This document shows, one piece after another, positions 10,346-21,451 of a stretch of DNA of 64,000 nucleotides. How positions within the stretch are numbered: position 1 is the first letter of the stretch; every line of letters begins with the position of its first letter. A model generated the notes under the pieces. It ran no database searches. It worked only from the letters and a program-made list of their open reading frames with translations, and had not been told where the DNA came from. Position numbers and translations under genes: made by a program. Origin of the DNA: Erigeron canadensis (taxonomy: Eukaryota; Streptophyta; Magnoliopsida; Asterales; Asteraceae); NCBI RefSeq assembly GCF_010389155.1, contig NC_057762.1:8295513-8359512 (forward strand), read 5' to 3'.

Positions 10346-10872
10346 GATAAAACCATGTATATTAGTGCGAAGCCCCTAAATTATGGGGTTAAAATTTTAG
10401 GGACAAATTTTGCCATAAATTTTTTTTAATTTTTATTTTCCCTTTTTTAATGGAAAAATCATATTTGATAAGAAGAACTCAACAAGTTATGATTTAACTC
10501 GACAAGGTCGAAATCAATAAAAGTTGGTCTTGATTTTTAGCAAAAATGAATGATGCCGAGATCAACACATTAGTAGTCGAACTCAACTTGTAAATTAGGT
10601 TGAACTCAACATATGATATAGGTTCAAAACATATTTTATTCATAGTTGAAATATCACAATGTATTGTTAATTAATAAACCATATTCAACTAGTATATGTT
10701 TGAAGATTTCTGACAATAAGTATAATAATTATTGCTCATGGATACTGAGTCAATCATGAACTTTTGAAGTCAACCTACCTTATAGTCGAACTCGACTTTT
10801 ATAGCTAGATTAAGCAAGTCGAACTCTACCAAGAGAAAATTAATTAAGGTTGATCTCGACTTAAGTATATGT

Positions 10873-11345
10873 AAGGTCGAATTCAATAAAGACTAAATCA
10901 AAAAACGACTTGAAATAAGGTCGAATTTAATAAAGACTAAATCAAAAAACGACTTGAAATAAGGTCGAATTCAATAAAGTCTACATCAAAATCTTAATAT
11001 AAGGTCTTATACAATAATGCAATAAGGTTGAATTCAATAAAGACTAAATCAAAAACCGACTTGAAATAAGGTCGAATTCAATAAAGACTAAATAAAAAAA
11101 CGACTTGAAATAAGGTCGAATTCAATAAAGACTAAATCAAAATCGACTTAAAATAACGTCGATCGAATTCAATAAAGCCTAAATCAAATACTAACTTATT
11201 TCATCGAATTCAATAAAGCCTAAATCAAAAATCTAACTTATTTCATCGAATTCAATAAAGTCTAAATCAAAAATCAACAATTTATTTCATCGAATTCAAT
11301 AAAGTGTAAATCAAAATCGACTTAGAATAATGTCGATTTCAATAA
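10873..11345. repeat. Minisatellite of about 44-50 bp units
   Basis: About ten imperfect units follow one another. The core is TCGAATTCAATAAAGACTAA, followed by ATCAAAAAACGACTTGAAAT in the first units. Later units change to AAAGCCTAAATC and ATTTCATCGAATTC. The array lies in the leader between PBS and gag of the minus-strand copia remnant. A looser zone of GTCGAACTCGAC-like words precedes it from about 10540. Confidence 0.85.
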
Positions 11346-11750
11346 TTAAATATCACATATATAATATATTATCAGTATAATAAGATTGACAGCCGCAAAT
11401 AAGAATCAACACTATTCTTGGCTCTCGGTCGAAATCAACCAAAACGGTTAAAGTTATTTTTCTTATATAGCACCCGAAAAGTCAAACAAATTTTTTGAAG
11501 AATTAAAGAAACAAAAGTCTTGTTTGCTTCTCGGTTAAATCATATGGTAAAGATATAATATTATATCTAAAACTTGTTAATATAATTCATGATATCATAT
11601 GTTTTGGTTGCTTATGGTTTTGCGGCGGCAGGTAAAACAAAAAATGGATTCATCCATTATCAAGATCATATTTTCAATATCAGATCCAGAGAATTTACGG
11701 AACAAAAAAGTTACAAATACAAATCATTAGATCGAGTAAACCAATGACTT

Positions 11751-11758
11751 TGATACCA
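11751..11758 (-). other. Copia primer-binding site
   Basis: The minus strand reads TGGTATCA followed by AAGTC, against the usual TGGTATCAGAGC complementary to initiator tRNA-Met. It begins two bases after the LTR end. Confidence 0.65.
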
Positions 11759-11760
11759 CA

Positions 11761-12198
11761 AGTTGGAATAATTATGATTCGTATTGTAAATATAATGAAA
11801 ATATGATAATAATAATATGTACTCGACGATCTAGAGGACCTTGTAAGAGCAAGAATGTTTGTCATTGATGTCGGGTTCCCCAAACAAGATGATTGTTATT
11901 AGATGGGTATGAGTATGGAGTGAAAACACACATAAAGATGGAGGAAGATTAGGTTAAAATGGTTGCAAATGACTCTCTATTTATAGAGATAACATTTACA
12001 ACTTTAGCCCCTGATGTTTAGTATGTGCAATATAAGTCCCCGTAGTTCCAATCATCTAATGGGAAACCCTATAGTATGTCTTTAAGAGTAAATACGCTCA
12101 TCGTATATTTACTAGACATAGGGATTTCAGTTATCGTCAATTATCATATCACGAATAATAAATGATCAGTGATTCTCACATTTAACGTGGTTCCAACA
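11761..12198 (-). repeat. LTR of the minus-strand copia remnant
   Basis: 438 bp. On the minus strand it starts TGTTGGAACC and ends TTCCAACT, giving 8 bp inverted termini with one change (CA would be expected at the end). A TATA-like CTCTATAAATAGAGAG lies at about 11974-11990 and is itself palindromic. Placement next to the PBS supports the boundaries. Confidence 0.65.
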
Positions 12199-12970
12199 AC
12201 AAAACCATCCTGTTACTTTAAAGGCACACCAACTTTTACTATTTTATTGGTTTTAGGCAGTTATGGATATAGAACCATCCAGAATTGAGCTAAGTGCGCT
12301 TTGAAAGTTGTCTTGAACTTCTATACTTATATATATTTGTAGTTAGGCTGCAAACTATTTTTAGATTAAGGACAATGACAAGATTAAGGACAATGACAAG
12401 ATGATAATATTGACAAACATTGTTATATCTTTTGCGGTGGTTATTTAATGGGTTGCAAAACAAAAGATAACAAGATGAGAAAGTACATACAAATCGTAAA
12501 TATATGTGATTCCAAAAAATCTTGAATAAAGCGTGAAAGATATACTTATCCGAATAATTAAGGACATCAATTCCAATTCTAATTCCACAAACTCACATTT
12601 TACAACTTGAACTTTTATTTGTTCCATTTCATTCATTTGATTTCTGAATTTTTGGTGCAAGGAGAACTTGATTGATTTTATCTTAATTGTTGTCGTCTCG
12701 AGATCCAGATATTAACAATTATTTATTAACTTAAAAAGATATTTTTTTTAAAAATGAGTTAATAGTTACGAGTAATAATTAACATTTCTCATTCTAGAAA
12801 CCACATTGACTAATATTTATTAGAGACTAATATTTATTAATGACTAATATTGCTCTTTTAAAAACAATTTAGCTTAGATTTGTAGTAATTTGATTTGTCA
12901 ACGATTATTGCTCGTCAATGAATCAATCATCCATCCAAGGCGGCATTTTTCATCTCTAATGACAAATAAA
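12199..12970. other. Intergenic, nothing recognised
   Basis: AT-rich DNA. The sequence repeats ATTAAGGACAATGACAAG once at about 12362-12400. Short open frames look random. No gene or element end could be supported. Confidence 0.4.
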
Positions 12971-13516
12971 GGGGATTCCTTAAGGGAAGGGGGTTCCCTA
13001 AATTTACCGGTCGGAAAGATCTTGACTCTAAGATAAAAATCAAGGGTCAAGATTTAAAACTTATCTTTGATCTTTGATTTTCTTTCAAGAGTAAATATCA
13101 TTCTAACTTGACTAGTTAAGTTGGGATCCAAAGCAGTTTTTTTCATTTCGAATGACAAATAAATGGGGGAGGGGAGAGGGTTCCCTAAAGTTATCAGTTG
13201 GGAAGATCTCGACCTTTAGATAAAAATCAAGGGTCAAGATTTAAAACTTATCTTTAAATATTGACCCTTGATATTTATCTAAGGGTTAAGATCTTTCAAA
13301 CTTGACTAGTCAAGTTGAGATAACTTTAAGTAATCATTCTCTTTCCTTAAGTTACCTAAACATGACTAAATTTTAGGGTAATCTTGACTCTTAAATGAAA
13401 ATCAAAGGTTAAGATCTAAAGATCATCTTCAAATTTTGGTCTTTGATTTTTATTTAATGGTCAAGATAATTTCTTCAACTTTAATCAAATTAGGGAAATA
13501 ATTTAAGAGAATCCCC
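12971..13516. repeat. Repeat-rich fold-back region, possibly a MITE
   Basis: GGGGATTCCTTAA at 12971 is mirrored by TTAAGAGAATCCCC at 13503-13516. Inside, a block around 12960-13100 recurs at 13140-13290 (shared words include GGGTTCCCTAAA and ATCAAGGGTCAAGATTTAAA). Within the second block, ATCAAGGGTCAAGAT and its inverse (TTGACCCTTGAT) can form a hairpin. I see no clear target duplication. Confidence 0.45.
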
Positions 13517-15370
13517 TCCCAATAAATGATGCATGTTTTGCAATCAACTAATAATCAACAATTCAACACGTTATAATTCACTTGAATAATTATTTGAATC
13601 ATATCAGTCGTTCGTTCTCTACGAAGTATAGTATAAGTGTATCTAATTTTATCATCATTACAAAGGTAATATATAGATTGGTTTTCATTATACATTTTTA
13701 TATTTATATTTATTTATATATCTCTCTATATAACTAAGAGATGATAGTTTTTTTGATTATTTGACAAATTATGAAAGAATGTCATGTAGAATTTTTCATT
13801 TGTGTCATACTTACATTAATTTCTTAATTTCAAGCATTCATTTAAAATTTACTCTTTATCCAAATTATCATTAATAAATAATAATAAAAAAAGTAAAAAA
13901 GTAAAAAAAAAAGTTATAATAACAAGTCGTATACGGTGGATATATATATATATACTACCTATATAAGCAAATTACTCCTTCCCCCATTACCTTTGAATTA
14001 CCTAATCTATCTTCTACATTTAAACTACATCCACACACCTTATCCCTAAAATTTTAAAATTACCCTTAGTAAAAAAAAACCCACAATTACCTAAAACCCT
14101 TATTGTTATAAAATCTCCATTAACTCTAAAATTATTGTTGAAGGTATTGTTACGGATAAGAAAAAACATCTTAATTGTCATAGATTATTTTAAAAAGTGT
14201 TTAAACAATAATTACCTTTTTATAACTCACGAAATTACGAACCAATTATGTCTTTTGTATGTTCGTATTAAATTTTAATCTTTGGCTATTTATTTTTTTA
14301 ATTGCCTTAGTCTCCTCCCCTTATTTTTCATGGTTAGTGTTTGTACTTCATTATTTTTTGCACCTAATACGCGACTTATTTTTAGGATGATGTATACGGT
14401 TAGATCCTGCATTGACGCATCTCATGAAAGTAAACTGAACGCTATAAACCGTTATGGTGTCTAAAGCATTATAAACCGTCGTCGCTGCAATGAGCAGATA
14501 CCACTCTAGTCTATTATTATTAATCTCTTAAATTATTCACATTATATTTGTAATCTTTCAATCTATGGCATTTAATTTGGATATATACGTAGGTTGCAAT
14601 CTCCCACTATTAAACTAAATTTAATGTACATCTATTTTTTTTTACTTTTTTTAACGACTTAATGTGTATTTATTAGCTAATCTATATCTCTCTAATTCTT
14701 TATAAGAAAATGTTAAACAAAGTCCTTAGGGCTTCACTTAACGTGCATAAAAAGATTATACATTTCCATATTAAAAGCACACCCCTGAATTTTATGGTAA
14801 ATATACAACTAATTAATGCACCTTAACGAAAGCTCTTAGAGTTTCGTTTAACAAAATCCTTATTTATATAGCTAAAAAAGGATATGTATTTCCCTAGGTG
14901 ACATTTTTAATATATTTGCCAAATTAAATTTTTAGTGAGTTGTCATTGTTTTCATTTAGTTTGCTATATTTATGTTGCCATGTATAATTTTAATCTTAAT
15001 CATAATTATAATCTTAGTCACTAATATTTATTTATTTTTTATTTTCTATATTAGTCTATAATTTTTCTATTAACTCAATGATAATTATCTTTTTTCAAAT
15101 TAGATTATTTATTATATTATGTTAATTTTTTTAAAAAGTATTTTATATATTTATTAAATATATATATTATAAAAAAGATTTTTATGATTTATATATATTT
15201 ATTTTTCATTAGTTATGTTTTAATATATTTGACGTATATTATATATCCATAAATTATAATTTTTATTCTTTGTATTCGTCTTTATCTGACAATATTTTAT
15301 AATGTCATAAGTTATGAATAATAATGTAACCATCTATTATTATATTTTTTATTTATGTTTTCATTAAGTT
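13517..15370. other. AT-rich intergenic DNA
   Basis: Very A/T-rich with short (TA)n runs (for example near 13950) and many homopolymers. No protein-coding signal survives on either strand. A segment at 14700-14900 (CTTAACGTGCATAAAA and AACGAAAGCTCTTAGAGTTT words) looks like an old dispersed repeat. Confidence 0.4.
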
Positions 15371-15396
15371 CCGCACAAGTACGGGTTTAATTTAGT
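15371..15396 (+). other. Possible Helitron 3' terminus
   Basis: A short stem (CCGCACAAGTACGG) is followed seven bases later by TTAGT. Helitrons end in a hairpin, then about ten bases, then CTRR-T. The first base of that signal is changed here, so this is only a candidate. Confidence 0.3.
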
Positions 15397-16652
15397 ATAT
15401 TTATATAAAAATAAGAATGGAGAAAGTGAAATTATCAATTTGAATTTACATTGAAATCCATAAAATAAAATATACACAAATAGACAACAAAAGATAGAAT
15501 AATTAAAAGTAGGTGGATATCCTAATCGATAAACAAACGAATATCACGTAATCATGATCAAGAGTTGCATATTATTATTCCATTACACCCATTTTACCAC
15601 TTGGATAGATACTTCTTCTTTCGAAATCACTTTATTAGTCTTCATCGTCAACTAACTTTACGATATAATAACCTAGAACTAATAAATGAGACATTCTCGA
15701 AAAAGCATATTGTCAAATTCTTCTTGGAATTGCCTTTCAAAATAAATAAATAAATAAATGTTTAAATAAAAAATAAAAAATAATAATAATTTGCCCGGCA
15801 AGAAAAAGATCTTAAAATTATATTCATGCTTTGCGATAAAACATTTACACATAAATAAAATTTAAGGGTGAGCTTTTGATATAAAAACATAATCTTTTTA
15901 TTCGCGTTAAATAAACTTTAACGGTTTCATTTAACATTTTTTTTAACAAAAATAGCTTATTCTTCTAAACAAATCAACCATATAACCAACTATTTAACAA
16001 TATCGTTGCAATATATTTTAAAATGAATTATTTAGGTAGTACTAGTCACATGGTGGTGGTGGTGGTAACAGGTGGTTGTAACGGTGATGGGTGATAATGA
16101 CGGTGGTAGTCGTGGCAGTAGTGATAGCGGTAACATTGTGGTTATTAATTTAAATTTAATTGATGTAAAAAAAATAGTGTAGTTTTTTAAGGGTTAATGT
16201 ATATATGTTATAAATAATTTCATTAGAGTATTATAAGTATATTAGTTGAAAATTTTAAATTAGTGGGAAAAAAATGAACATTTTAAGGTTATCAACTACT
16301 TAGTGAAAAAAATTTAAGAACTAAATGCTTTATAATGTGGTATATATAGGTATCTTAGTTGAGTAAATGGGTGGGAATCCTCCGGTCCCATGTACCGTCT
16401 TGGTACCTAGAGCGCACACCACATAGTAAGTCACCATTCCATACATGGTTTACAAGATATAATTTCTTTAATTGTTTTTAGCAAGTTTTAAACCTGTAAC
16501 TTATATTAGGTGAAAATATTTAAATTAATGGAAAAAAAAGGACATTTTAAGGTTGTCAATTGCTTGTACTTGGTAAAGGAAAAGAGAAAAGGATAAATAT
16601 TTTATTACTCGTATATACTGTAGTATATATAGATTTATGTATTGTATTGTAG
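15397..16652. other. Intergenic with GGT-rich block and a direct repeat
   Basis: A GGT/GGC-rich stretch lies at 16050-16145. It resembles the fold-back block at 29490-29740, including the words GGTAACATTGTGGTTATTAA and TTGATGTAA. A segment at about 16245-16310 (AACATTTTAAGGTTATCAA) recurs at about 16510-16570. No gene is seen. Confidence 0.45.
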
Positions 16653-16808
16653 GTTTTAGGTAAAATATAACAAGTATTAAAGTAAAACACCGTGCATCAT
16701 GAAAATCATCATGTATCAATTTCTCCGTGAATTTTCATACATCAATTTAACCATGATCCAAGAGTTAAAATCTTCTTTTATTTTAATACTTGTTTTACAA
16801 TATCCAAC
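16653..16808. mobile_element. MITE copy A (156 bp)
   Basis: The ends are inverted: AACAAGTATTAAAGTAAAA near the left end pairs with TTTTATTTTAATACTTGTT near the right. The interior (CATGAAAATCATCATG, then TTCTCCGTGAATTTTC, then AACCATGATC) recurs in copy B at 21452-21644. An open frame that starts inside it is not considered a gene. Confidence 0.65.
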
Positions 16809-17308
16809 ATTTTTTATTATAAAATATTTTGCTCATCGCCCATTAAATTTTGAAATACTTAAATTAAAATGTCGTCGTCTAAAATACACCATTTATTCTT
16901 CCTTTCTTCACTTACCTATAATTCTCTTACAATATACCAACTCTTATTCCTACACAGCTACACTACAAACCATACCTTCACTTACTTTTATAATTAATAC
17001 AACTCATTTAATTTATTTTAGCTGTTATACTTTAGTTTATATTATGAATATCACAATTCACAAATATGTCTTACACACAATATACTTATATATTTTTATG
17101 ATGAAATTAATAACGGGTTATTCCACGACATATAATTATATGTATGATAACGGGTTATTCCACAACTTGTTATGTAACGAGTTATTAAAAGATATATTAT
17201 CAAAGTTGTAAATGAACTGACAAGATGAACGGACAACTCAAAAGATAAATTAGACGACTTGTCATGTAACGAGTTATTAAAAGGACTATTGGATTGATTT
17301 TTTAATAA
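16809..17308. other. AT-rich intergenic with short duplications
   Basis: GATAACGGGTTATTCCAC-like words occur twice (about 17110 and 17142), and CATGTAACGAGTTATTAAAAG or a close variant occurs twice (about 17168 and 17262). Nothing else is recognised. Confidence 0.4.
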
Positions 17309-18476
17309 GGGATAAGTGTATGAAAATGTAATTAAGTATGGTCAAATGTCTATTATAGGAACCAACTATAAGTTTTGGATATTGTATGAAAGGAACTTGG
17401 TAAAAGAGTCTAAAACATTAAAAAGTAACATGTTCCATCATTAACCGTTAAATAATTAAGTGCATGGAAATGTTACTAAGTATGGCCAAATATCTATTGT
17501 AGGAACCAACTATCAGTTTTGGATATTGTATGGAAGTAACTTGGTAAAAGAGTCTAAAACATTAAGAAGTGACTTGTTCCATCATTACCCGGTAAATACT
17601 CTATTTTCTTTTTAATTATTTCCGACGTGGAATATGTGAGCTGGTGGCGACTGAACCTGTAATCTCGTACTCCTGTATCTGATAACTGTAAGAATCGGGT
17701 CTACTTGCTTTCCTTTACACAACTCAACAATTTTGAATTGCCTTCTATTCCGCCTCTCTCGTAGCAAATATACACAAGCAGCAATACAACAATACTTATC
17801 CTATGTATAATATCCCTTTATTCATCTTGCATTCCTGTACAATGAACCAAGCTATCACATTTTATTAAAATGTTAGGATTATTCAAGAGATGACACTTAC
17901 TTTTAACAGCCTTCCTAAAGATACTTAGTATTTGCGGTCAAAGAATATATGAGGAATTGAATCTTGCATATTCTAGCATAGAAAGCGATTGCAAAATTAA
18001 AAAAATTGAAATAATGAAAAATTAGGGTTTTCGGTTTCCCCCCTTTCTATATCTGCTACAAAACATGAATTACTTGTAGATAAATGAAGGACAGACCTTG
18101 ATATAGCAGTGGAAAAGTTAAATAGACATCGATCGAAGACGAATTTTGGATTTCGTATATATGTTGTATGTGTGGATTTGGTTTGGAATTGTCTTGTGTG
18201 TGTGTGTGTGTGTGTAAAAGTGTGTGAAATGAGAAACTGATCCAACGTTTGTTTTTATATGTAAGTTAGTTTTTGTTGTTATTTGTCAGCTCACATATTC
18301 CACGTCGGAAATAATTAAAAGAAAATAGAGTATTTACCGGCTAATGATGGTACAAGTCACTTTTTAATGTTTTAGACTCTTTTACCAAGTTACTTCCATA
18401 CAATATCCAAAACTGATAGTTGGTTCCTACAATAGACATTTGGCCATACTTAGTTACATTTTGGGACACTTATCCC
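17309..18476. mobile_element. Mutator-like element (MULE) with long inverted repeats and internal non-TE sequence
   Basis: The ends GGGATAAGTGT... and ...ACACTTATCCC are inverted and are flanked by TTTTAATAA (17300-17308) and TTTTAAAAA (18477-18485), a 9 bp target duplication with one mismatch, as expected of Mutator-type elements. The inverted repeats are long: 17460-17643 pairs with about 18287-18470. The left arm is duplicated in tandem with a period of 143 bp (17317 and 17460). The unique centre (about 17644-18286) carries no transposase. On the minus strand it looks like a gene leader: an (AC)n tract, pyrimidine-rich DNA, then AAACCCTAATTTTTC. It could be a Pack-MULE, but the donor gene is not recognised. 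Confidence 0.75.
18193..18214. repeat. (GT)n microsatellite
   Basis: About ten GT units inside the MULE, read as (AC)n on the minus strand. Confidence 0.9.
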
Positions 18477-18498
18477 TTTTAAAAAAGATATATATCAT

Positions 18499-18786
18499 TA
18501 AGGTTGTAAATGAACTGAACATTCAATGAACAATTATTAACCGTTCGGCGAGATGTTCGTTTGTGTTCCTTCGTTTAGTTAAAAAAGGAACATGTCTACA
18601 AAAATTTCTTCGTTTAGTTAAATGAACGAACATGAACAAAGTTCTCATTTGTTCGTTGATGTTCATGAACGTTCAATAATCCAGTCGTGTTCGTTCGTTT
18701 ATGTTCATGAATATTCGTTCATTTATGCTCGTAAACATTCCTTCGTTTATGATCGTGAACTTTTGTTCGTATATGTTCGTTTATAC
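18499..18786. mobile_element. Truncated hAT-type MITE of the GTTCGTTCGTTTATG family
   Basis: It starts TAAGGTTGTAAATGAACTG, close to the end of the intact element at 31264-31715, and consists of GTTCGT/ACGAAC words in both orientations. The right terminus is missing: the sequence changes abruptly near 18786. Confidence 0.6.
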
Positions 18787-18827
18787 GACGACAACGACAA
18801 CGGTACCCAATCCCGGCATAGCCGGGG

Positions 18828-20040
18828 TGTAACACCTGTCGTTTAAAAATATGGATTTCCAAAAACTTTCGCCTAACGGCGTTAACAAAAAGCGGAATTA
18901 AACTTTAAAAGTCCAAACTACAAATCTGTTTAGTTCATTTATTAATTGGTGTTACTAGCCATATCATCAAAACAAGTTTAAATGGAAATTCATCGGTTGC
19001 TCAACATTAAACAACCGGCAACATAGTAAATGTAAATCATAAATGTCGAATCATAAGTCAATGTCTAATGCGAGCAGCCATTATGGATATACTACAACCA
19101 ATTTCAAGATCATCTACCCATGCCTCATATCTTCTCACATCTACCTGCTAACTAAGGTTGGACCTAAGGGCACAACACGTTTAAAAAGAGCAAGGGTCAG
19201 CTGACTAATTAGCTAAGTAAGATAACACATCATTAATAAAATATTTGTCCATTTAAAACGTTACAAGAAAGTCATTTGAATCGTTAAGGCACAAATCACA
19301 TCATACATTACATCTCACGTAACATATCATCCCATCAAACATTATCATAATAGGATGGGTCATCCTAAATGTGCCTAGTCATCTTTTGCATCTTCACATA
19401 TAACACCTAACATCTTTGTAGTTATGACATAAGTCACACATCTCATATAACATATACATCTTTGTAAGGGTGACATAAGTTACACCCAACTAGATCGACA
19501 AACCTTACGGTTGTACATCAACGTAGTTAAGAAATGGCAAGCCAATCCCGGAGTAATCCGTATGTTAAAGACAAATGAGGCGGGTCAGACCTCCCGTATT
19601 ACTCTTCACATCTTAGACCATGTTGCAAGGAGCCACCCAAGCAACCGCATCTACGCACCCACCGGGCAAGGGCAAGTACGGGTTAAGCTTAACACTCTCA
19701 CATCTAAATTACGAGCTCGATTTCACATCTCATATAGTTTAGGTGTCCACATTACCTAAACATCATCACATAATCACCTTTTACGTTTAGGCCCATAAAT
19801 GTGCACGTGTCATGGCAACTTAATAAGTCTAGTGAACTAAATGATCAAGTCATATAATCATGCACATTTCGCGTATCATCAACATATATCACATTTCAAT
19901 TCATCTTGAGGCATTACATAACATTTCATAGCATATATTTTTACATCTCATATCATTGCATAAATATATAATGCGGTTTCAAAATGTTCGTGTGAGGGTA
20001 TATATCAGACAAAGTCAAATAACCAATGACATCGTAACCT
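18828..20040 (+). repeat. Probable Ty3/gypsy LTR fragment
   Basis: TGTAACACCTGTCG at 18828 is the type of LTR start (TGTAACACC) used by many plant chromovirus-like gypsy elements. The following 1.2 kb is non-coding, with CA-rich, gene-poor sequence and words such as GGTCAGCTGACTAATTAGC. I see no PBS, PPT or matching second LTR, and the right boundary is a guess from the change in composition. Confidence 0.4.
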
Positions 20041-20600
20041 TTGTTTTTATCCAGGGATGCACAAATACATGATAAATAATTTTGGATACACAATAACTTG
20101 AAGATATAATTTGGGATACATTAATAAAGTAATTAACAAAGTTTTTTGTATTTATGTGTTCCAAATTCTGGCAACAATTGCTGTTGACATGGCAAGTGGA
20201 TGATCATAACCAACCGTTCATGTTTAAAAACTTTTACATTTCAAAAGTTTAAAACTACCATGGATGTAATAAGTGTTTGATTTGCATAAATTCGAATACA
20301 TTCAATTCGTCCTCTATAATTTGGATGCATAGTTCTTTGGATGCAAAAGACATATTAAACAAATGGATGCATAACTCTTATATAAAGAGGATGCATAATT
20401 CGTCTATAAAATGAATCCATAAATCTTCTTAGAAATTTGATGTACAACCCCGTTATAGAAGAAGGATGCAAAATATTTCTTGAATGTGGATGCACAACTC
20501 CAAAATGGATGCACAAGTCATATTAAAAAATAGATGAAGAACTCTTATAAAAAAGGATGCATGAACGTGATGTAAATTTGCAAATTGGAAAACTGCTTGA
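20041..20600. repeat. Dispersed GGATGCA-rich repeat
   Basis: GGATGCA(T/C)AA-type words recur roughly every 30-45 bp from about 20050 to 20560, often followed by AACTCTTATA or ATTCGTCTATA. It looks like a decayed short tandem repeat. Its right side leads into AT-rich DNA. Confidence 0.45.
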
Positions 20601-20802
20601 ACGTGGTTATATTTGGCATGCATAATTTCGTTTTTTTTTTCATAATCAATTACTTTTATGTCCTTTAAAATACATGTAAAAAGACATATTCATTAAATAT
20701 TTCAAAAATACCCTCAATCATCTTAACCCTTAATTATTTTCATCCTATGGTCAGAAACTGTTTTTATTTTCAACCTGTTCTCACCGGAAAGCTACACATA
20801 TG

Positions 20803-20814
20803 TTATATATATAT

Positions 20815-20850
<36 letters not shown>
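20803..20850. repeat. (TA)n microsatellite
   Basis: A run of TA units with one ACATA interruption, directly before the fold-back element at 20859. Confidence 0.9.
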
Positions 20851-20854
<4 letters not shown>

Positions 20855-20858
20855 TCTA

Positions 20859-21175
20859 GTGAGAACACTTAAAAACATCATTTTGATGCATTAGAAGTTC
20901 ATAAAACTAGCATAATGCATAAATAATAATCATTATTTAAGTGTTTAACAACACATTGATCCGTCAAAATCAAAAAAATCACGTTTTTTGTTGGATGCAT
21001 CATTTTGAAGAATATGCATACAAGATGGATGCCCAAAACATAAAACATGATTTTTTTTTTTTAATTTTGGCAAGCCAATGTGTTGTTAAACACTTAAATA
21101 ATGATAATTAGTTATACACTATGTTACTTTTATGGATTTTTAATGCATCAAAATGTAGTTTTTAAGTGTTCTCAC
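20859..21175. mobile_element. Fold-back MITE
   Basis: GTGAGAACACTT at 20859 is inverted as AAGTGTTCTCAC at 21164-21175. The pairing continues inward for about 100 bp (CATTTTGATGCATTA against TAATGCATCAAAATG, then TTATTTAAGTGTTTAACAAC and its inverse). The centre carries GGATGCAT and an A/T tract. I find no convincing target duplication. Confidence 0.65.
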
Positions 21176-21406
21176 CGTATCTTGTTTTAAGACTGTTCTT
21201 ATTTGATAATCCCCTATATATATATATATATATGGAAAACGATCCGTACTGCAGACTTTACCTAAACTTAGATACTGCCACTTAAAAAAAAGTTACAAAT
21301 TGAACCTTTAAATTTGATAAACATACATAGCCCCCCCTTAATTTTACATAACCTTCCTCTGAATTTTACATAATCCTCCTGCTTTACCTAAGATATATAC
21401 TGCATG

Positions 21407-21409
<3 letters not shown>

Positions 21410-21451
<42 letters not shown>
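21410..21451. repeat. Compound (CT)n(AT)n microsatellite
   Basis: About ten CT units followed by about ten AT units, adjoining MITE copy B. Confidence 0.9.

Larger units (their letters stand above)
8870..12198 (-). mobile_element. Truncated Ty1/copia element (LTR, PBS, leader, gag, start of protease)
   Basis: Read on the minus strand the order is LTR (12198-11761), PBS (TGGTATCA, 11758-11751), a 2 kb repeat-rich leader, gag and the start of the protease region. It stops where the gypsy-like 3' LTR begins at 8869. The remaining pol and 3' LTR would lie to the left of the gypsy-like element, outside the window. The coding part is full of stops, so this is an old copy. Confidence 0.72.

Noticed and set aside
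10873..11345. Possible CRISPR-like array
   Set aside because: The units are directly adjacent and diverge gradually, with no unique spacers. It is a minisatellite in a retrotransposon leader, and the genome is eukaryotic.
16699..17211. 170-codon open frame on the plus strand
   Set aside because: It starts inside MITE copy A, is made of AT-rich hydrophobic codons and resembles no family.
17997..18245. 82-codon minus-strand ORF in the MULE
   Set aside because: It consists largely of the translated (AC)n microsatellite (HTHTHTH) and leader-like DNA. Kept only as evidence of possible captured sequence.
19511..19759. 82-codon open frame in the gypsy-type LTR fragment
   Set aside because: No domain, and it lies in a region that otherwise looks like LTR. 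Probably chance.
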